Assembly: GCF_000092045.1 (NCBI RefSeq)
Contig: NC_007761.1
Location: forward strand, 1,305,001 to 1,369,000
DNA length: 64,000 nt
From: Rhizobium etli CFN 42
GTDB lineage: Bacteria > Pseudomonadota > Alphaproteobacteria > Rhizobiales > Rhizobiaceae
Direction of reading: 5' to 3'
Shown here: one piece after another, positions 27,391 to 36,992 of the stretch
Position numbering within the stretch: the stretch's first letter is position 1
How the letters are laid out: each line of letters begins with the position of its first letter
Position numbers and translations under genes: made by a program
The notes under the pieces: generated by a model
What the model saw: only the letters and a program-made list of their open reading frames with translations
The model's database searches: none
Told to the model about the DNA's origin: nothing

Positions 27391-27639
27391 ATGGCCTTTC
27401 CTCTGAGCGTCGCAGTAGTGGCCGCCGGACTGGTGGTATCGGCGCCCTCACCGGACGGCGCAGGCACCCTCGTCCTGCGCGTGGCTGGCGATTGCAGCGC
27501 CGCCGCAGCCCAGGTCGTCGAACAGACGGGCGGGCAACTCCTGTCCGTGCAACCGGTGGGCGATAGCTGCATCATTACCGTTCTCGTGTCGGGCAATGGC
27601 CAGCGTCCACGCAAGGTAACGGTAAAGGTTCCGATGTAA
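27391..27639 (+). CDS. feuN: Small periplasmic FeuN-like negative regulator
   Basis: An 82-residue protein with an N-terminal signal-like helix (residues 2-18) and a mature part of about 60 residues containing two Cys (35 and 60) that could form a disulfide. In Sinorhizobium meliloti a small periplasmic protein, FeuN, encoded immediately upstream of feuP restrains the sensor kinase FeuQ and is needed for viability. Position, size and predicted export all fit that role. I identify it by context and length, since sequence similarity cannot be computed here. The gap to feuP is 50 bases. Confidence 0.75.
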   Translation: MAFPLSVAVVAAGLVVSAPSPDGAGTLVLRVAGDCSAAAAQVVEQTGGQLLSVQPVGDSCIITVLVSGNGQRPRKVTVKVPM

Positions 27640-27689
27640 CCGGAATCGGTCTATTCAAACACCAGCGATTTGAAGACGAAGGCGGACCG

Positions 27690-28361
27690 ATGCGCATCCT
27701 GGTAATCGAAGACGACGTCAATCTGAACCGGCAGCTCACCGACACGCTGAAGGAGGCGGGCTATGTCGTCGATCAGGCATTCGACGGCGAGGAAGGCCAT
27801 TTCCTCGGCGACACCGAACCCTATGACGCCATCATCCTCGATATCGGCTTGCCTGAGATGGACGGCGTCACCGTGCTGGAAAAATGGCGCGGCGCCGGCC
27901 GCGGCATGCCGGTTCTGATCCTGACGGCGCGCGACCGCTGGAGCGACAAGGTCGCCGGCATCGACGCCGGCGCCGACGACTATGTCACCAAGCCCTTTCA
28001 CGTCGAGGAAGTTCTGGCGCGCATTCGGGCGTTGATCCGGCGTGCAGCCGGCCATGCTTCCTCCGAGATCATCTGCGGACCGGTGCGGCTCGATACCAAA
28101 TCCTCGAAGGCGACGGTCAACGGCGCGGCGCTGAAGCTGACCTCGCACGAATATCGCCTGCTCGCCTATCTCATGCATCACATGGGCGAGGTCGTCTCGC
28201 GCACGGAATTGGTCGAGCACATGTACGACCAAGATTTCGACCGCGATTCCAATACGATCGAGGTCTTCGTCGGCCGTCTGCGCAAGAAGATGGGCGTCGA
28301 CTTGATCGAAACGGTGCGCGGTCTCGGCTACCGCATCCAAGCGCCGAAACATGCGAATTAA
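27690..28361 (+). CDS. feuP: Two-component response regulator FeuP
   Basis: A 223-residue OmpR/PhoP-type regulator. The receiver domain has the phospho-acceptor Asp51 (IILDIGLPEMDG), acidic DD at 8-9, Thr in LTAR and Lys in KPFHVEE. The C-terminal winged helix ends with SNTIEVFVGRLRKKMG and TVRGLGYRI. In rhizobia, FeuP-FeuQ governs ndvA (cyclic beta-glucan export), response to low osmolarity and, in R. leguminosarum, iron uptake. AAGGCGGA precedes the ATG. Its 3' end overlaps feuQ by 11 bases. Confidence 0.85.
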   Translation: MRILVIEDDVNLNRQLTDTLKEAGYVVDQAFDGEEGHFLGDTEPYDAIILDIGLPEMDGVTVLEKWRGAGRGMPVLILTARDRWSDKVAGIDAGADDYVTKPFHVEEVLARIRALIRRAAGHASSEIICGPVRLDTKSSKATVNGAALKLTSHEYRLLAYLMHHMGEVVSRTELVEHMYDQDFDRDSNTIEVFVGRLRKKMGVDLIETVRGLGYRIQAPKHAN

Positions 28362-29754
28362 GTCGCTCACCGCACGCGTGTTGCTGCTGACCACGGTCTG
28401 GTCGACGGTGGCGCTGGTGGTGATCGGCTTGCTGATCTCCACGCTTTACCGCAAGAGCGCCGAACGTGGTTTCCAGGATCTGCTGCGGGCCCAGCTCTAT
28501 AATGTCATCAATTCCGTGACGATCGGCGATCAGGGGGCATTGAGCGGGAGTCCGCAGCTCGGCGATCTGCGCTTTGCTCAGCCGAAGACCGGCTGGTACT
28601 GGGTGGTGGAGCCGCTTGGCACCTATACGACTGCGCCGCTGGTCTCCCCCTCGCTCGGCTCGGCGCTCATTCCGGTACCCTCCGTCGTCGAGGCGCCTTT
28701 CGACAAGAATTATGAGCGCTACTACCAGGTGACGGATGCCTCCGGGAACCGCGTGCAGGTGGCCGAAACCGAAGTGGTGCTCGACACGGACGGGCGCGCG
28801 GCGCGTTTCCGCGTGACCGGTAACGTCGATGTCGTCGAGGACGATGTCCGCACCTTTTCCCACAGCCTCTATCTAGCGCTAGCCGGTTTCGGCGTCGGCA
28901 GCTTGATCGTCAATGCGCTGGCGATCCTCTACGGCCTGAAGCCGCTCGACAAGGCGCGCGCCGCATTGGAGCGCATTCGCGCCGGCGAGAGCGAGCAGCT
29001 GAAGGGTGACTTCCCGCGTGAGATCCTGCCGCTCGCCAACGAGGTGAACGCGCTGATCGACAGCAACCGCCGCATCGTCGAGCGGGCGCGTATGCAAGTC
29101 GGCAACCTTGCCCACTCGCTGAAAACGCCGATCGCCGTTCTCCTCAACGAGGCGCGCGTTCTCGAAAAATCCCATGGCGAACTGGTGCGCAGCCAGGCGG
29201 AATCGATGCAGGGGCAGGTGCAGTCCTACCTCAACCGGGCCCGCATCGCCGCGCAGCGCGAATCCGTGCTCGCCCGCACCGACGCCGAGCCGGCGCTGGA
29301 ACGGCTGGTGCGCGTCATGCGGCGCCTGAATGTCGACACCGAATTCGATCTTGTCGTCTCGCCGCCGCATCTTGCCGTCGCCATGGAACAGCAGGATCTC
29401 GAGGAAACCGTCGGCAACCTCCTGGAGAATGCAGCGCGTTTCGCCAAGAGCAGAGTGCGGCTTTCGGCCATCGAGGCCGGCGAGGACGTGAAAGGGGCGG
29501 AGGCGAGCGCCCGTCGGCGCTGGGTGGAGCTTGCCGTCGAGGATGACGGGCCCGGCCTTGAGCCCGACCAGATTCGCGAGGCGCTGAAGCGTGGCCGCAG
29601 GCTCGACGAAAGCAAGCCCGGAACCGGTTTGGGCCTTTCAATCGTCACCGAGATTTCCAACGAATACCAGGGAAGGCTCGAACTGTCCCGCGGCGAATGG
29701 GGCGGGCTGAAGGCGAAGCTCATCCTGCCCGGTGTCACAAAGGATGTTGCATGA
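28351..29754 (+). CDS. feuQ: Sensor histidine kinase FeuQ
   Basis: A 467-residue inner-membrane kinase, the cognate sensor of FeuP. TM helices lie at about 9-31 and 172-196, enclosing a periplasmic domain of about 140 residues, the likely contact site for FeuN. A HAMP linker follows, then the PhoQ-like phospho-acceptor His255 in NLAHSLKTPIAVL and the HATPase domain (NLLENAARFAKS, DDGPGLEPDQ, GTGLGLSIV). It overlaps feuP by 11 bases, so the pair is co-translated. Phosphatase activity toward FeuP is known for relatives; here it is inferred from family. Confidence 0.85.
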   Translation: MRIKSLTARVLLLTTVWSTVALVVIGLLISTLYRKSAERGFQDLLRAQLYNVINSVTIGDQGALSGSPQLGDLRFAQPKTGWYWVVEPLGTYTTAPLVSPSLGSALIPVPSVVEAPFDKNYERYYQVTDASGNRVQVAETEVVLDTDGRAARFRVTGNVDVVEDDVRTFSHSLYLALAGFGVGSLIVNALAILYGLKPLDKARAALERIRAGESEQLKGDFPREILPLANEVNALIDSNRRIVERARMQVGNLAHSLKTPIAVLLNEARVLEKSHGELVRSQAESMQGQVQSYLNRARIAAQRESVLARTDAEPALERLVRVMRRLNVDTEFDLVVSPPHLAVAMEQQDLEETVGNLLENAARFAKSRVRLSAIEAGEDVKGAEASARRRWVELAVEDDGPGLEPDQIREALKRGRRLDESKPGTGLGLSIVTEISNEYQGRLELSRGEWGGLKAKLILPGVTKDVA

Positions 29755-29872
29755 CCAACTGCTTGATGTCACAAGGATAGTGGCAAACGTATAGCATGTT
29801 TTGCCATAATGCTGACACGGGGACGCTGCACTTCGATCGGCTGAATTTGACCTCTGATCGTGGTTCCACGCA

Positions 29873-30298
29873 ATGATTCTACGCTCGCAAGGCATGATGG
29901 TTTCCGTCCTACTTCTCGCCGCCGCGCTGTCCGGCTGCACGACGACGAAGGGCGCTGCTTCGCGCGGCATTTTTTCGAGCAAACCCTCCGCGTCGGCCGC
30001 CTTCATCACCGCGCTGCAGGGCGGCATCGTCGGCCGCAGCGGCGTGAGCTTGAGCGATAGCAACAAGCAGCGGGCGCTCGAGGCGGAGTATCGGGCGCTG
30101 GAAGGAGCGGCAGTCGGCCAGCCGGTGGTCTGGAGCGGCAAGGACGTCACAGGCAAGGTCGTGGCGGCCGCACCCTATCAGGTCGGTTCGCAGAATTGCC
30201 GGCAATATACCCATACCCTGACCGTCGACGGCAAGGAGACCGTGGCGCGGGGTGCAGCCTGCCGTAATCAAGACGGCAGCTGGTCGCCGCTCGGTTGA
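29873..30298 (+). CDS. Surface-antigen-like lipoprotein (17 kDa antigen type)
   Basis: A 141-residue lipoprotein. The signal peptide ends in a lipobox (LLAAALSGC) with Cys at about 22. The C-terminal half resembles the RT0821/17-kDa antigen family: LSDSNKQRALEAEYRALEGAAVGQPVVW, then QNCRQYTHTLTVDGKETVARGAACRNQDGSW. Probably anchored in the outer or inner membrane facing the periplasm; function unknown. It lies 118 bases after feuQ and may have its own promoter, since several AT-rich hexamers occur between. Confidence 0.8.
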   Translation: MILRSQGMMVSVLLLAAALSGCTTTKGAASRGIFSSKPSASAAFITALQGGIVGRSGVSLSDSNKQRALEAEYRALEGAAVGQPVVWSGKDVTGKVVAAAPYQVGSQNCRQYTHTLTVDGKETVARGAACRNQDGSWSPLG

Positions 30299-30396
30299 AA
30301 TCGTTTCCAACCTGAATTGCGGCGAATAGCCTCAAATCTTCGTCATTCCGGCTTTGGCAGTTGGAATAGGCGTGCGCTTCACGTATTTGGGCCGAT

Positions 30397-31527
30397 ATGC
30401 TGTTCTGGATTCTCGTTGCCGTTCTGACGGCAGCCGTCGCCGTCATCCTGCTCTACCCCCTTCTGCGTGGTGCGAAGGCGGCGCAGAATAGTCGCGCCGG
30501 CGAGGAGGCAGTCTATCGCGACCAGTTCCGCGAACTCGACCGCGATCTTGCTGGCGGGCTGATCACGCCCGAAGAGGCTGATTACGCCAGGGCCGAAATC
30601 GGCCGGCGGCTGATCGCCGTCTCTGCCGCAGAGCCGGAGACGACGCAGAAGCCCGCACGGCATCATCGTCTCACCGAAGTTCTCGTCCTCTTGATCCTGC
30701 CGGTGCTCGGGCTTTGTCTTTATTTGACGACGGGCAGGCCGGATCTGCCATCGCAGCCGCTGCAAGCGCGGTTGGAAAATCCCGGCGACGACGTGGCGGT
30801 GTTGATCGCCAAGGCGGAACGGCATCTGGCCGAGAACCCCGACGACGGCAAGGGCTGGGACGTGCTGGCGCCGATCTATTTCCGCACGATGCGGGTCAAT
30901 GATGCGCAGGTCGCCTACCGCAACGCGATCCGGCTGCTCGGCCCGAGTCCGATCCGGCTCGACGGTCTTGCCGAGACGCTGATGGCGGTCTCCGATGGCG
31001 TCGTGACGGACGAGGCGCGCCAGGTACTGGAACAATCGCTGACGCTGGAACCCAACAATCCGCGTGCCCGCTTCTACGTCGCGCTCAGCATGGAGCAGGC
31101 GGGTCGGGCCGAAGAGGCACGCCGCGCCTTCGAGGCGCTGGCGCAGCAATCGCCCGCCGATGCACCTTGGCTGCCGCTGGTCAATGAACATATCGCCAAG
31201 AACGGCGGCGCTGGCGCCCCGTCGGCGGCGCCAGGCAGCCCGACGTCGGAAGATGTGGCGGCGGCTGAAAGCATGAGCGCCGGCGATCGCCAGCAGATGA
31301 TCCGCGGCATGGTCGACAGCCTCGATGCCAAACTCAGCGAGGATCCCAACAATTTCGAGGGCTGGATGCGGCTTGTCCGCTCTTACGCCGTATTGAACGA
31401 TAAGGATCGCGCAGCCAGCGCCCTGAAGCGCGGGCTTGCCGCTTTTCCGCCGTCCGGTGAGCAGGGCCGGCAATTGCTGGCGCTAGCCCGGGAACTTGGC
31501 ATTGCCACGGAGGGGATGACGCAATGA
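30397..31527 (+). CDS. ccmI: Cytochrome c biogenesis protein CcmI (CycH)
   Basis: A 376-residue protein of system I cytochrome c maturation that presents apocytochrome c to the haem lyase. Two membrane helices at about 2-22 and 91-112 flank a cytoplasmic loop with [23 protein letters not shown], and the periplasmic part carries TPR repeats ([42 protein letters not shown]). It is the first gene of a four-gene operon, with ATGA overlap to ccmE. In R. leguminosarum the operon is called cycHJKL. Confidence 0.9.
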   Translation: MLFWILVAVLTAAVAVILLYPLLRGAKAAQNSRAGEEAVYRDQFRELDRDLAGGLITPEEADYARAEIGRRLIAVSAAEPETTQKPARHHRLTEVLVLLILPVLGLCLYLTTGRPDLPSQPLQARLENPGDDVAVLIAKAERHLAENPDDGKGWDVLAPIYFRTMRVNDAQVAYRNAIRLLGPSPIRLDGLAETLMAVSDGVVTDEARQVLEQSLTLEPNNPRARFYVALSMEQAGRAEEARRAFEALAQQSPADAPWLPLVNEHIAKNGGAGAPSAAPGSPTSEDVAAAESMSAGDRQQMIRGMVDSLDAKLSEDPNNFEGWMRLVRSYAVLNDKDRAASALKRGLAAFPPSGEQGRQLLALARELGIATEGMTQ

Positions 31528-31991
31528 CGCGCAAGCAGAAGCGCCTTGTGGTGATTGCTGGCGGGATGAGTTTCATCCTTGCTGCGGTGCTTTTGGTGAT
31601 GTTCGCCTTCAGCCAGTCGGTGGCCTATTTCTACATGCCGGCCGATCTTGCCAGGACGCCGGTGGCGCCGGAGACCCGCATCCGGCTCGGCGGCCTGGTC
31701 GGGGCGGGCAGCGTCGTGCGCGGCGCCGGTTCGACGGTGGAATTTTCTGTCACCGACGGCAGCGCCAATGCGGTGAAAGTCAAGTATACCGGCATCCTGC
31801 CGGATCTGTTCCGCGAGGGCCAGGGTGTGGTCACCGAGGGCATGTTTGCCGCAGGCAGCAATGTCTTTATCGCCGACACCGTGCTTGCCAAGCATGACGA
31901 GACCTATATGCCGAAGGAGGTGGCCGACCGACTAAAGTCGCAGGGGCTGTGGCAGGAAGGCAAGGGGCAGGAGGCGAAGGCGACGCCATGA
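31524..31991 (+). CDS. ccmE: Haem chaperone CcmE (CycJ)
   Basis: A 155-residue periplasmic haem chaperone with one N-terminal membrane anchor at about 7-29 and an OB-fold domain. The covalent haem site His124 and axial Tyr128 are present in the motif [11 protein letters not shown], so the protein should be functional. It receives haem from the CcmABCD complex, not encoded in this window, and hands it to CcmF. Both ends overlap the neighbouring genes by 4 bases. Confidence 0.95.
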   Translation: MTRKQKRLVVIAGGMSFILAAVLLVMFAFSQSVAYFYMPADLARTPVAPETRIRLGGLVGAGSVVRGAGSTVEFSVTDGSANAVKVKYTGILPDLFREGQGVVTEGMFAAGSNVFIADTVLAKHDETYMPKEVADRLKSQGLWQEGKGQEAKATP

Positions 31992-33982
31992 TCATCGAGA
32001 TCGGCCATTACGCTCTGGTGCTGGCGCTGGCGACGGCGCTGATCGTCTCGATCGTGCCTGTCATCGGCGCCCGCCGTCATGATCCGGCGCTGATGGATGT
32101 GGCGACATCAGGTTCGCTGGCGATGTTTGCCCTTGTCGCCTTTGCCTTCGCCGTCTTGACCTATGCCCATGTCGTCTCCGACTTCTCCGTCGAGAACGTC
32201 TGGGAGAATTCGCATTCGCTGGTGCCGCTGATCTACAAATATTCCGGCGTCTGGGGCAATCACGAGGGATCGATGATGCTCTGGCTGCTGATCCTGGCGC
32301 TGTTCAGCGCGCTGGTCGCGATCTTCGGCGCCAATCTGCCGGAGACGCTGAAGGCCAATGTGCTTGCCGTGCAGGCCTGGATCTCGCTCGCCTTCACCCT
32401 GTTCATCCTTTTGACCTCCAATCCCTTCCTGCGGCTCGATCCGGCCCCGGCCGAGGGCCGCGATCTCAATCCGGTGCTGCAGGATGTCGGGCTCGCCATC
32501 CACCCGCCGCTGCTCTATCTCGGCTATGTCGGCTTTTCCGTCTGCTTCTCCTTCGCCGTTGCAGCCCTCATTGAAGGCCGCATCGACGCCGCCTGGGCGC
32601 GCTGGGTCCGGCCCTGGACGCTCGCCGCCTGGACCTGCCTGACGCTTGGCATCGCCATGGGCTCCTACTGGGCCTATTACGAGCTCGGCTGGGGCGGCTG
32701 GTGGTTCTGGGACCCGGTGGAAAACGCCTCGTTCATGCCGTGGCTCGCCGGCACCGCGCTGCTGCATTCGGCGCTCGTCATGGAAAAGCGCGAGGCGCTG
32801 AAGATCTGGACGGTGCTGCTCGCCATCCTGACCTTCTCGCTGTCGCTGATGGGCACCTTCCTGGTGCGCTCCGGGGTGCTGACCTCGGTGCATGCCTTTG
32901 CCAGCGATCCCACCCGCGGCGTCTTCATCCTGTCGATCCTGCTGATCTTCATCGGCGGAGCGCTGTCGCTGTTTGCCCTGCGGGCGCCGAAGCTTGCGGC
33001 CGGCGGGCTGTTTGCGCCGATCTCGCGCGAGGGGGCGCTCGTCCTCAACAATCTGATCCTGACGGTCGCCTGCGGCACGGTGCTGACCGGCACGCTCTAT
33101 CCGCTGCTGTTGGAAACGCTGACCGGCGACAAGATCTCCGTCGGGCCGCCCTTCTTCAACCTGACCTTCGGCCTGCTGATGGCGCCGCTGCTCGTCATCG
33201 TGCCGTTCGGGCCGCTGCTGGCCTGGAAGCGCGGCGATCTGCTCGGCGCCCTGCAGCGGCTCTACGTTGTCGCGGCTCTCGCCTTCACCGCCGCGGTCAT
33301 CGTCTTTTATCTCCAACATGGCGGGCCGGTGCTCTCCGTGCTCGGGCTGGCGGCCGGCCTGTTCCTGATCCTCGGCGCCGTTGCCGATCTCTGGTATCGG
33401 GCCGGCATCGGCAAGGTCGCCGGCAGCATCGCCTGGCGCCGCCTGAGCGGTCTGCCGCGCTCGGCCTTCGGCACGGCGCTTGCCCATGCCGGCCTCGGCG
33501 TCAGCGTGCTCGGCATCGTCGCCGTCACCACCTTCCAGAGCGAACATGTTGTCGCGATGAAGCCGGGCGAGATAATCGAGGCCGGCGGCTACAGCCTTGC
33601 GTTCGACGGCATGCGCCCGGGCAGGGGACCGAACTACACCGAGGAGCGCGGCCACTTCACCATCCGACGCGCCGGGGTTGCGGTCGCCGAGACCTGGTCG
33701 GCCAAGCGCCTTTACACCGCCCGGCAGATGCCGACGACGGAGGCCGGCATCCTGACCTTCGGTCTCAGCCAGCTCTATGTCTCGCTCGGCGACGCCACCA
33801 AGGACGGCGGCATCGTCGTGCGCATCTGGTGGAAGCCGTTCATCCTGTGCATCTGGGGCGGCGCGCTGATCATGGCCGCCGGCGGCCTCGTCTCGCTCTC
33901 CGACCGGCGCCTGCGCGTCGGCGCACCGCGGAGAAAGGCTAAGGCAAAACCGACGACGCCTGCGATGGAGCCGGCGGAATGA
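31988..33982 (+). CDS. ccmF: Cytochrome c haem lyase subunit CcmF (CycK)
   Basis: A 664-residue polytopic inner-membrane protein of the haem ligation complex, with more than a dozen hydrophobic helices. The haem-handling WWD motif is at about 235-246 ([12 protein letters not shown]), and the conserved [12 protein letters not shown] lies ahead of it. A C-terminal periplasmic domain (about 540-620) and last helix follow. The start at [10 protein letters not shown] overlaps ccmE by 4 bases; a longer frame beginning at 31949 is unlikely. Works with CcmI and CcmH. Confidence 0.95.
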   Translation: MIIEIGHYALVLALATALIVSIVPVIGARRHDPALMDVATSGSLAMFALVAFAFAVLTYAHVVSDFSVENVWENSHSLVPLIYKYSGVWGNHEGSMMLWLLILALFSALVAIFGANLPETLKANVLAVQAWISLAFTLFILLTSNPFLRLDPAPAEGRDLNPVLQDVGLAIHPPLLYLGYVGFSVCFSFAVAALIEGRIDAAWARWVRPWTLAAWTCLTLGIAMGSYWAYYELGWGGWWFWDPVENASFMPWLAGTALLHSALVMEKREALKIWTVLLAILTFSLSLMGTFLVRSGVLTSVHAFASDPTRGVFILSILLIFIGGALSLFALRAPKLAAGGLFAPISREGALVLNNLILTVACGTVLTGTLYPLLLETLTGDKISVGPPFFNLTFGLLMAPLLVIVPFGPLLAWKRGDLLGALQRLYVVAALAFTAAVIVFYLQHGGPVLSVLGLAAGLFLILGAVADLWYRAGIGKVAGSIAWRRLSGLPRSAFGTALAHAGLGVSVLGIVAVTTFQSEHVVAMKPGEIIEAGGYSLAFDGMRPGRGPNYTEERGHFTIRRAGVAVAETWSAKRLYTARQMPTTEAGILTFGLSQLYVSLGDATKDGGIVVRIWWKPFILCIWGGALIMAAGGLVSLSDRRLRVGAPRRKAKAKPTTPAMEPAE

Positions 33983-34434
33983 TGCGGCGTCTGCTCCTGG
34001 TTCTGGCTCTGATGCTTTCGGCCGTCCCGGCCTTCGCCGTCAATCCCGACGAGGTGCTGGCCGATCCGGCGCTGGAGGCCCGCGCGCGCGCGCTTTCGGC
34101 CGAACTGCGCTGCATGGTTTGTCAGAACCAATCGATTGATGATTCCAATGCCGAACTCGCGAAGGACCTGCGCCTGCTGGTGCGCGAGCGCATCAGCAAT
34201 GGCGACAGCGATGCGGCGGTGCTCAACTATATCGTCTCACGCTACGGCGAGTTCGTGCTTCTGAAGCCGCGATTCAGCATGAGGACGGTGTTACTCTGGG
34301 GCGCGCCCGTGCTGCTGGTCCTTGCCGGCGGCGTGTCGCTGCTCGTCTTTGCGCGCAAGAGGACCGGCAGGCCGACCGGAAGCAAGCTCACTCCGGAAGA
34401 GCAGGCGAAGCTCAGCGAGCTTCTGGAAAAGTAG
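33979..34434 (+). CDS. ccmH: Cytochrome c maturation thiol protein CcmH (CycL)
   Basis: A 151-residue periplasmic protein with an N-terminal signal peptide (cleavage near residue 20), the redox motif RCMVC (Cys45 and Cys48) in [20 protein letters not shown], and a C-terminal membrane anchor at about 104-123. It keeps the haem-binding cysteines of apocytochrome c reduced. It overlaps ccmF by 4 bases and closes the operon; degP follows after about 150 bases. The length matches the short, single-domain CcmH type that works with a separate CcmI. Confidence 0.95.
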   Translation: MMRRLLLVLALMLSAVPAFAVNPDEVLADPALEARARALSAELRCMVCQNQSIDDSNAELAKDLRLLVRERISNGDSDAAVLNYIVSRYGEFVLLKPRFSMRTVLLWGAPVLLVLAGGVSLLVFARKRTGRPTGSKLTPEEQAKLSELLEK

Positions 34435-34581
34435 CCGCATGCCGCGACCTAAACATTCGAAACATTACAAACTTTTCATAGACCGGACAGTTCGCAGTAA
34501 GGTGCGCCATCCTATATCTTAAGTCATCGACTGATCCGGCGCTGCCGGTCTGAAGATCCAAGAACAAGAGAAGGTGCTCCA

Positions 34582-36171
34582 ATGCTGAACAATTTCAACG
34601 GACGTCCGTCCCTCGCCACTGTGCTCAAGGCTTCTACCGTCGCCGGTATCGCAGCCGCTGTGCTCGCGACCGGCGTTCCGCTCGAAATTACCCGGTCTTA
34701 TGCCGAAGCCGTCAAGGTTCAGGCCCCTGCCGTCCCTAGTTTCGCCAATGTCGTCGATGCCGTTTCGCCCGCCGTCGTGTCCGTCCGCGTCGAAAACCGC
34801 GTCAATCCCGTTGCCGACAACAATGACGGCTTCTCCTTCGATTTCAATGGCCGCGGCTTCGACGATCTACCCGACGATCATCCGCTGAAGCGCTTCTTCC
34901 GTCAGTTCGGCCAGGACCCGAACGACCAGCAGGGCCATCAGCGGCGCTTCGGCCAGAACGGCCCCGGTGGTCCTAACGGCCCCGGCAAGGGCCGTCTGCG
35001 CCCGGTTGCTCAAGGCTCGGGCTTCTTCATCTCCGAGGACGGCTACATCGTCACCAACAACCACGTGGTTGCGGACGGTCAGGCCTTCGTGGCCGTGATG
35101 AATGACGGCACCGAACTCGATGCCAAGTTGATCGGCAAGGATCCGCGCACCGATCTCGCCGTCCTCAAAGTCGACGGCAAGGGCAAGAAGTTCACCTATG
35201 TCAACTGGGCCGACGACAACAATGTCCGTGTCGGCGACTGGGTCGTCGCCGTCGGCAATCCCTTCGGTCTCGGCGGCACCGTCACCGCCGGCATCATCTC
35301 GGCCCGCGGCCGCGATATAGGCTCGGGTCCTTATGACGATTACCTGCAGGTGGATGCGGCCGTGAACCGCGGCAACTCCGGCGGTCCGACCTTCAACCTC
35401 AACGGCGAAGTCGTCGGCATCAATACCGCGATCTTCTCGCCCTCGGGCGGCAGCGTCGGCATCGCCTTCGCCATTCCGGCCTCGACCGCAAAAGATGTCG
35501 TCGCGGATCTGATGAAGGATGGCCAGGTGTCCCGCGGCTGGTTGGGCGTCCAGATCCAGCCGGTGACCAAGGATATCGCCGAGTCGATCGGCCTTTCCGA
35601 GCCGAGCGGCGCCCTCGTGGTTGCCCCGCAGCCCGGATCGCCGGGCGACAAGGCCGGCATGAAGGCCGGTGACGTCGTCACCGCGCTGAATGGCGAGACC
35701 ATCAAGGACGCGCGTGACCTCAGCCGCCGCATCGGTGCGATGCAGCCGGGCAGCAAGGCCGAGCTTTCGGTCTGGCGCGCCGGCAAGGCCCAGTCGCTCA
35801 CGGTCGAACTCGGCACGCTGCCGGCCGATCAGAAGGATGCCAATGCCGATGACAACAACAACCAGCCGCAGCAGCCCGAGGCGCCGGCTTCCGAAAAGGC
35901 GCTCGCCGATCTCGGCCTGACGGTCGGCCCTTCCGATGACGGCAAGGGCCTGGCGATTACCGGTATCGACCCTGACTCCGACGCCGCCGACAAGGGCATC
36001 AAGGAAGGCGAGAAGATCACCTCGGTCAACAATCAGGAAGTCTCCACCCCCGCCGATGTCGTCAAGGTGCTGAACCAGGCCAAGAAGGACGGCCGTACCC
36101 GGGCGCTCTTCCAGATTCAGTCGAGCGAAGGAAGCCGTTTCGTCGCGCTTCCGATCAACGGCCAGGGCTGA
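34582..36171 (+). CDS. degP: Periplasmic serine protease DegP (Do family)
   Basis: A 529-residue HtrA/Do protease/chaperone of the periplasm. An N-terminal signal segment lies at about 15-45. The catalytic triad is His161 (TNNHVV), Asp191 (RTDLAVL) and Ser266 (GNSGGP). Two PDZ domains follow (GWLGVQIQPVTKDIAES; EKALADLGLTVGPSDDGKG). A Gly/Asn/Gln-rich insertion of about 30 residues (about 110-145) precedes the protease core, as in other rhizobial Do proteins. An intrinsic terminator follows, then a two-component pair that may respond to envelope stress. Confidence 0.95.
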   Translation: MLNNFNGRPSLATVLKASTVAGIAAAVLATGVPLEITRSYAEAVKVQAPAVPSFANVVDAVSPAVVSVRVENRVNPVADNNDGFSFDFNGRGFDDLPDDHPLKRFFRQFGQDPNDQQGHQRRFGQNGPGGPNGPGKGRLRPVAQGSGFFISEDGYIVTNNHVVADGQAFVAVMNDGTELDAKLIGKDPRTDLAVLKVDGKGKKFTYVNWADDNNVRVGDWVVAVGNPFGLGGTVTAGIISARGRDIGSGPYDDYLQVDAAVNRGNSGGPTFNLNGEVVGINTAIFSPSGGSVGIAFAIPASTAKDVVADLMKDGQVSRGWLGVQIQPVTKDIAESIGLSEPSGALVVAPQPGSPGDKAGMKAGDVVTALNGETIKDARDLSRRIGAMQPGSKAELSVWRAGKAQSLTVELGTLPADQKDANADDNNNQPQQPEAPASEKALADLGLTVGPSDDGKGLAITGIDPDSDAADKGIKEGEKITSVNNQEVSTPADVVKVLNQAKKDGRTRALFQIQSSEGSRFVALPINGQG

Positions 36172-36185
36172 TCCCCGCAAACCGG

Positions 36186-36231
36186 GAGCCGTGCGGAGGA
36201 AACTCCGCGCGGCTCGATTGTTCTGATTTTT
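36186..36231 (+). terminator. Intrinsic terminator after degP
   Basis: A 13-bp stem (36186-36198 with 36203-36215, one G-U wobble) closed by a GAAA tetraloop and followed by a T-rich run ending ATTTTT. It begins 15 bases after the degP stop and about 85 bases before the start of the response-regulator gene, so it should end most degP transcripts and let few continue into the two-component genes. Confidence 0.7.
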
Positions 36232-36314
36232 GAGGGATGATCGCGATGAGCGCCGCTCCGCAGCCAGATGCTTTGAGCCTTGCCGAAACGCAGCCGGTGG
36301 GTAATGTCGGCCGC

Positions 36315-36992
36315 ATGAAGATTCTCATCATCGAAGATGATCTCGAAGCCGCCGCCTACCTTACGAAAGCCTTTCGCGAGGCAGGCATCGTCGCCGACCA
36401 CGCCAGCGACGGTGAGGCCGGTCTGTTCATGGGGTCGGAAAATACCTATGACGTCATCGTCATCGACCGCATGCTGCCGCGCCGCGATGGCCTCTCCGTT
36501 ATCAGCGAGCTGCGCCGCAAGGGCATCCATACGCCGGTGCTCATCCTCTCCGCGCTTGGCCAGGTCGATGATCGGGTGACCGGTCTTCGTGCCGGCGGCG
36601 ACGATTACCTGCCGAAGCCTTATGCCTTCAGCGAATTGCTGGCGCGTGTCGAGGTGCTCGGCCGCCGCAAGGGCACGCCGGAGCAGGACGTCGTCTATCG
36701 CGTCGCTGATCTTGAACTCGACCGGCTCTCCCACGAGGTCCGCCGCGGCGGCAAGGAAATCCCGCTGCAGCCGCGCGAATTCCGCCTGCTCGAATATCTG
36801 ATGAAGAATGCCGGCCAGGTGGTGACCCGCACCATGCTGCTCGAAAATGTCTGGGACTACCACTTCGACCCGCAGACCAACGTCATCGACGTCCATGTCT
36901 CGCGCCTACGCTCGAAGATCGAGAAGGACTTCAGCCAGCCGCTCCTGAAAACCATCCGGGGCGCGGGGTACATGATCAAGGACGAGGGATGA
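36315..36992 (+). CDS. OmpR-family response regulator
   Basis: A 225-residue response regulator with receiver Asp51 (VIVIDRMLPRRDG), acidic pair at 8-9, and Lys in KPYAFSEL. The C-terminal winged helix carries PREFRLLEYLMKNAGQVV and ends with TIRGAGYMIKD. The ATG at 36315 opens the conserved receiver; a 26-codon extension starting at 36237 overlaps the end of the terminator region and is less likely. It overlaps the downstream kinase by 4 bases. Location behind degP suggests a role in the envelope stress response. Confidence 0.9.
   Translation: MKILIIEDDLEAAAYLTKAFREAGIVADHASDGEAGLFMGSENTYDVIVIDRMLPRRDGLSVISELRRKGIHTPVLILSALGQVDDRVTGLRAGGDDYLPKPYAFSELLARVEVLGRRKGTPEQDVVYRVADLELDRLSHEVRRGGKEIPLQPREFRLLEYLMKNAGQVVTRTMLLENVWDYHFDPQTNVIDVHVSRLRSKIEKDFSQPLLKTIRGAGYMIKDEG

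Noticed and set aside
32108..33655. Minus-strand frame of 515 codons
   Set aside because: Antisense to ccmF; the Gln/Asp/Arg-rich translation has no domain.
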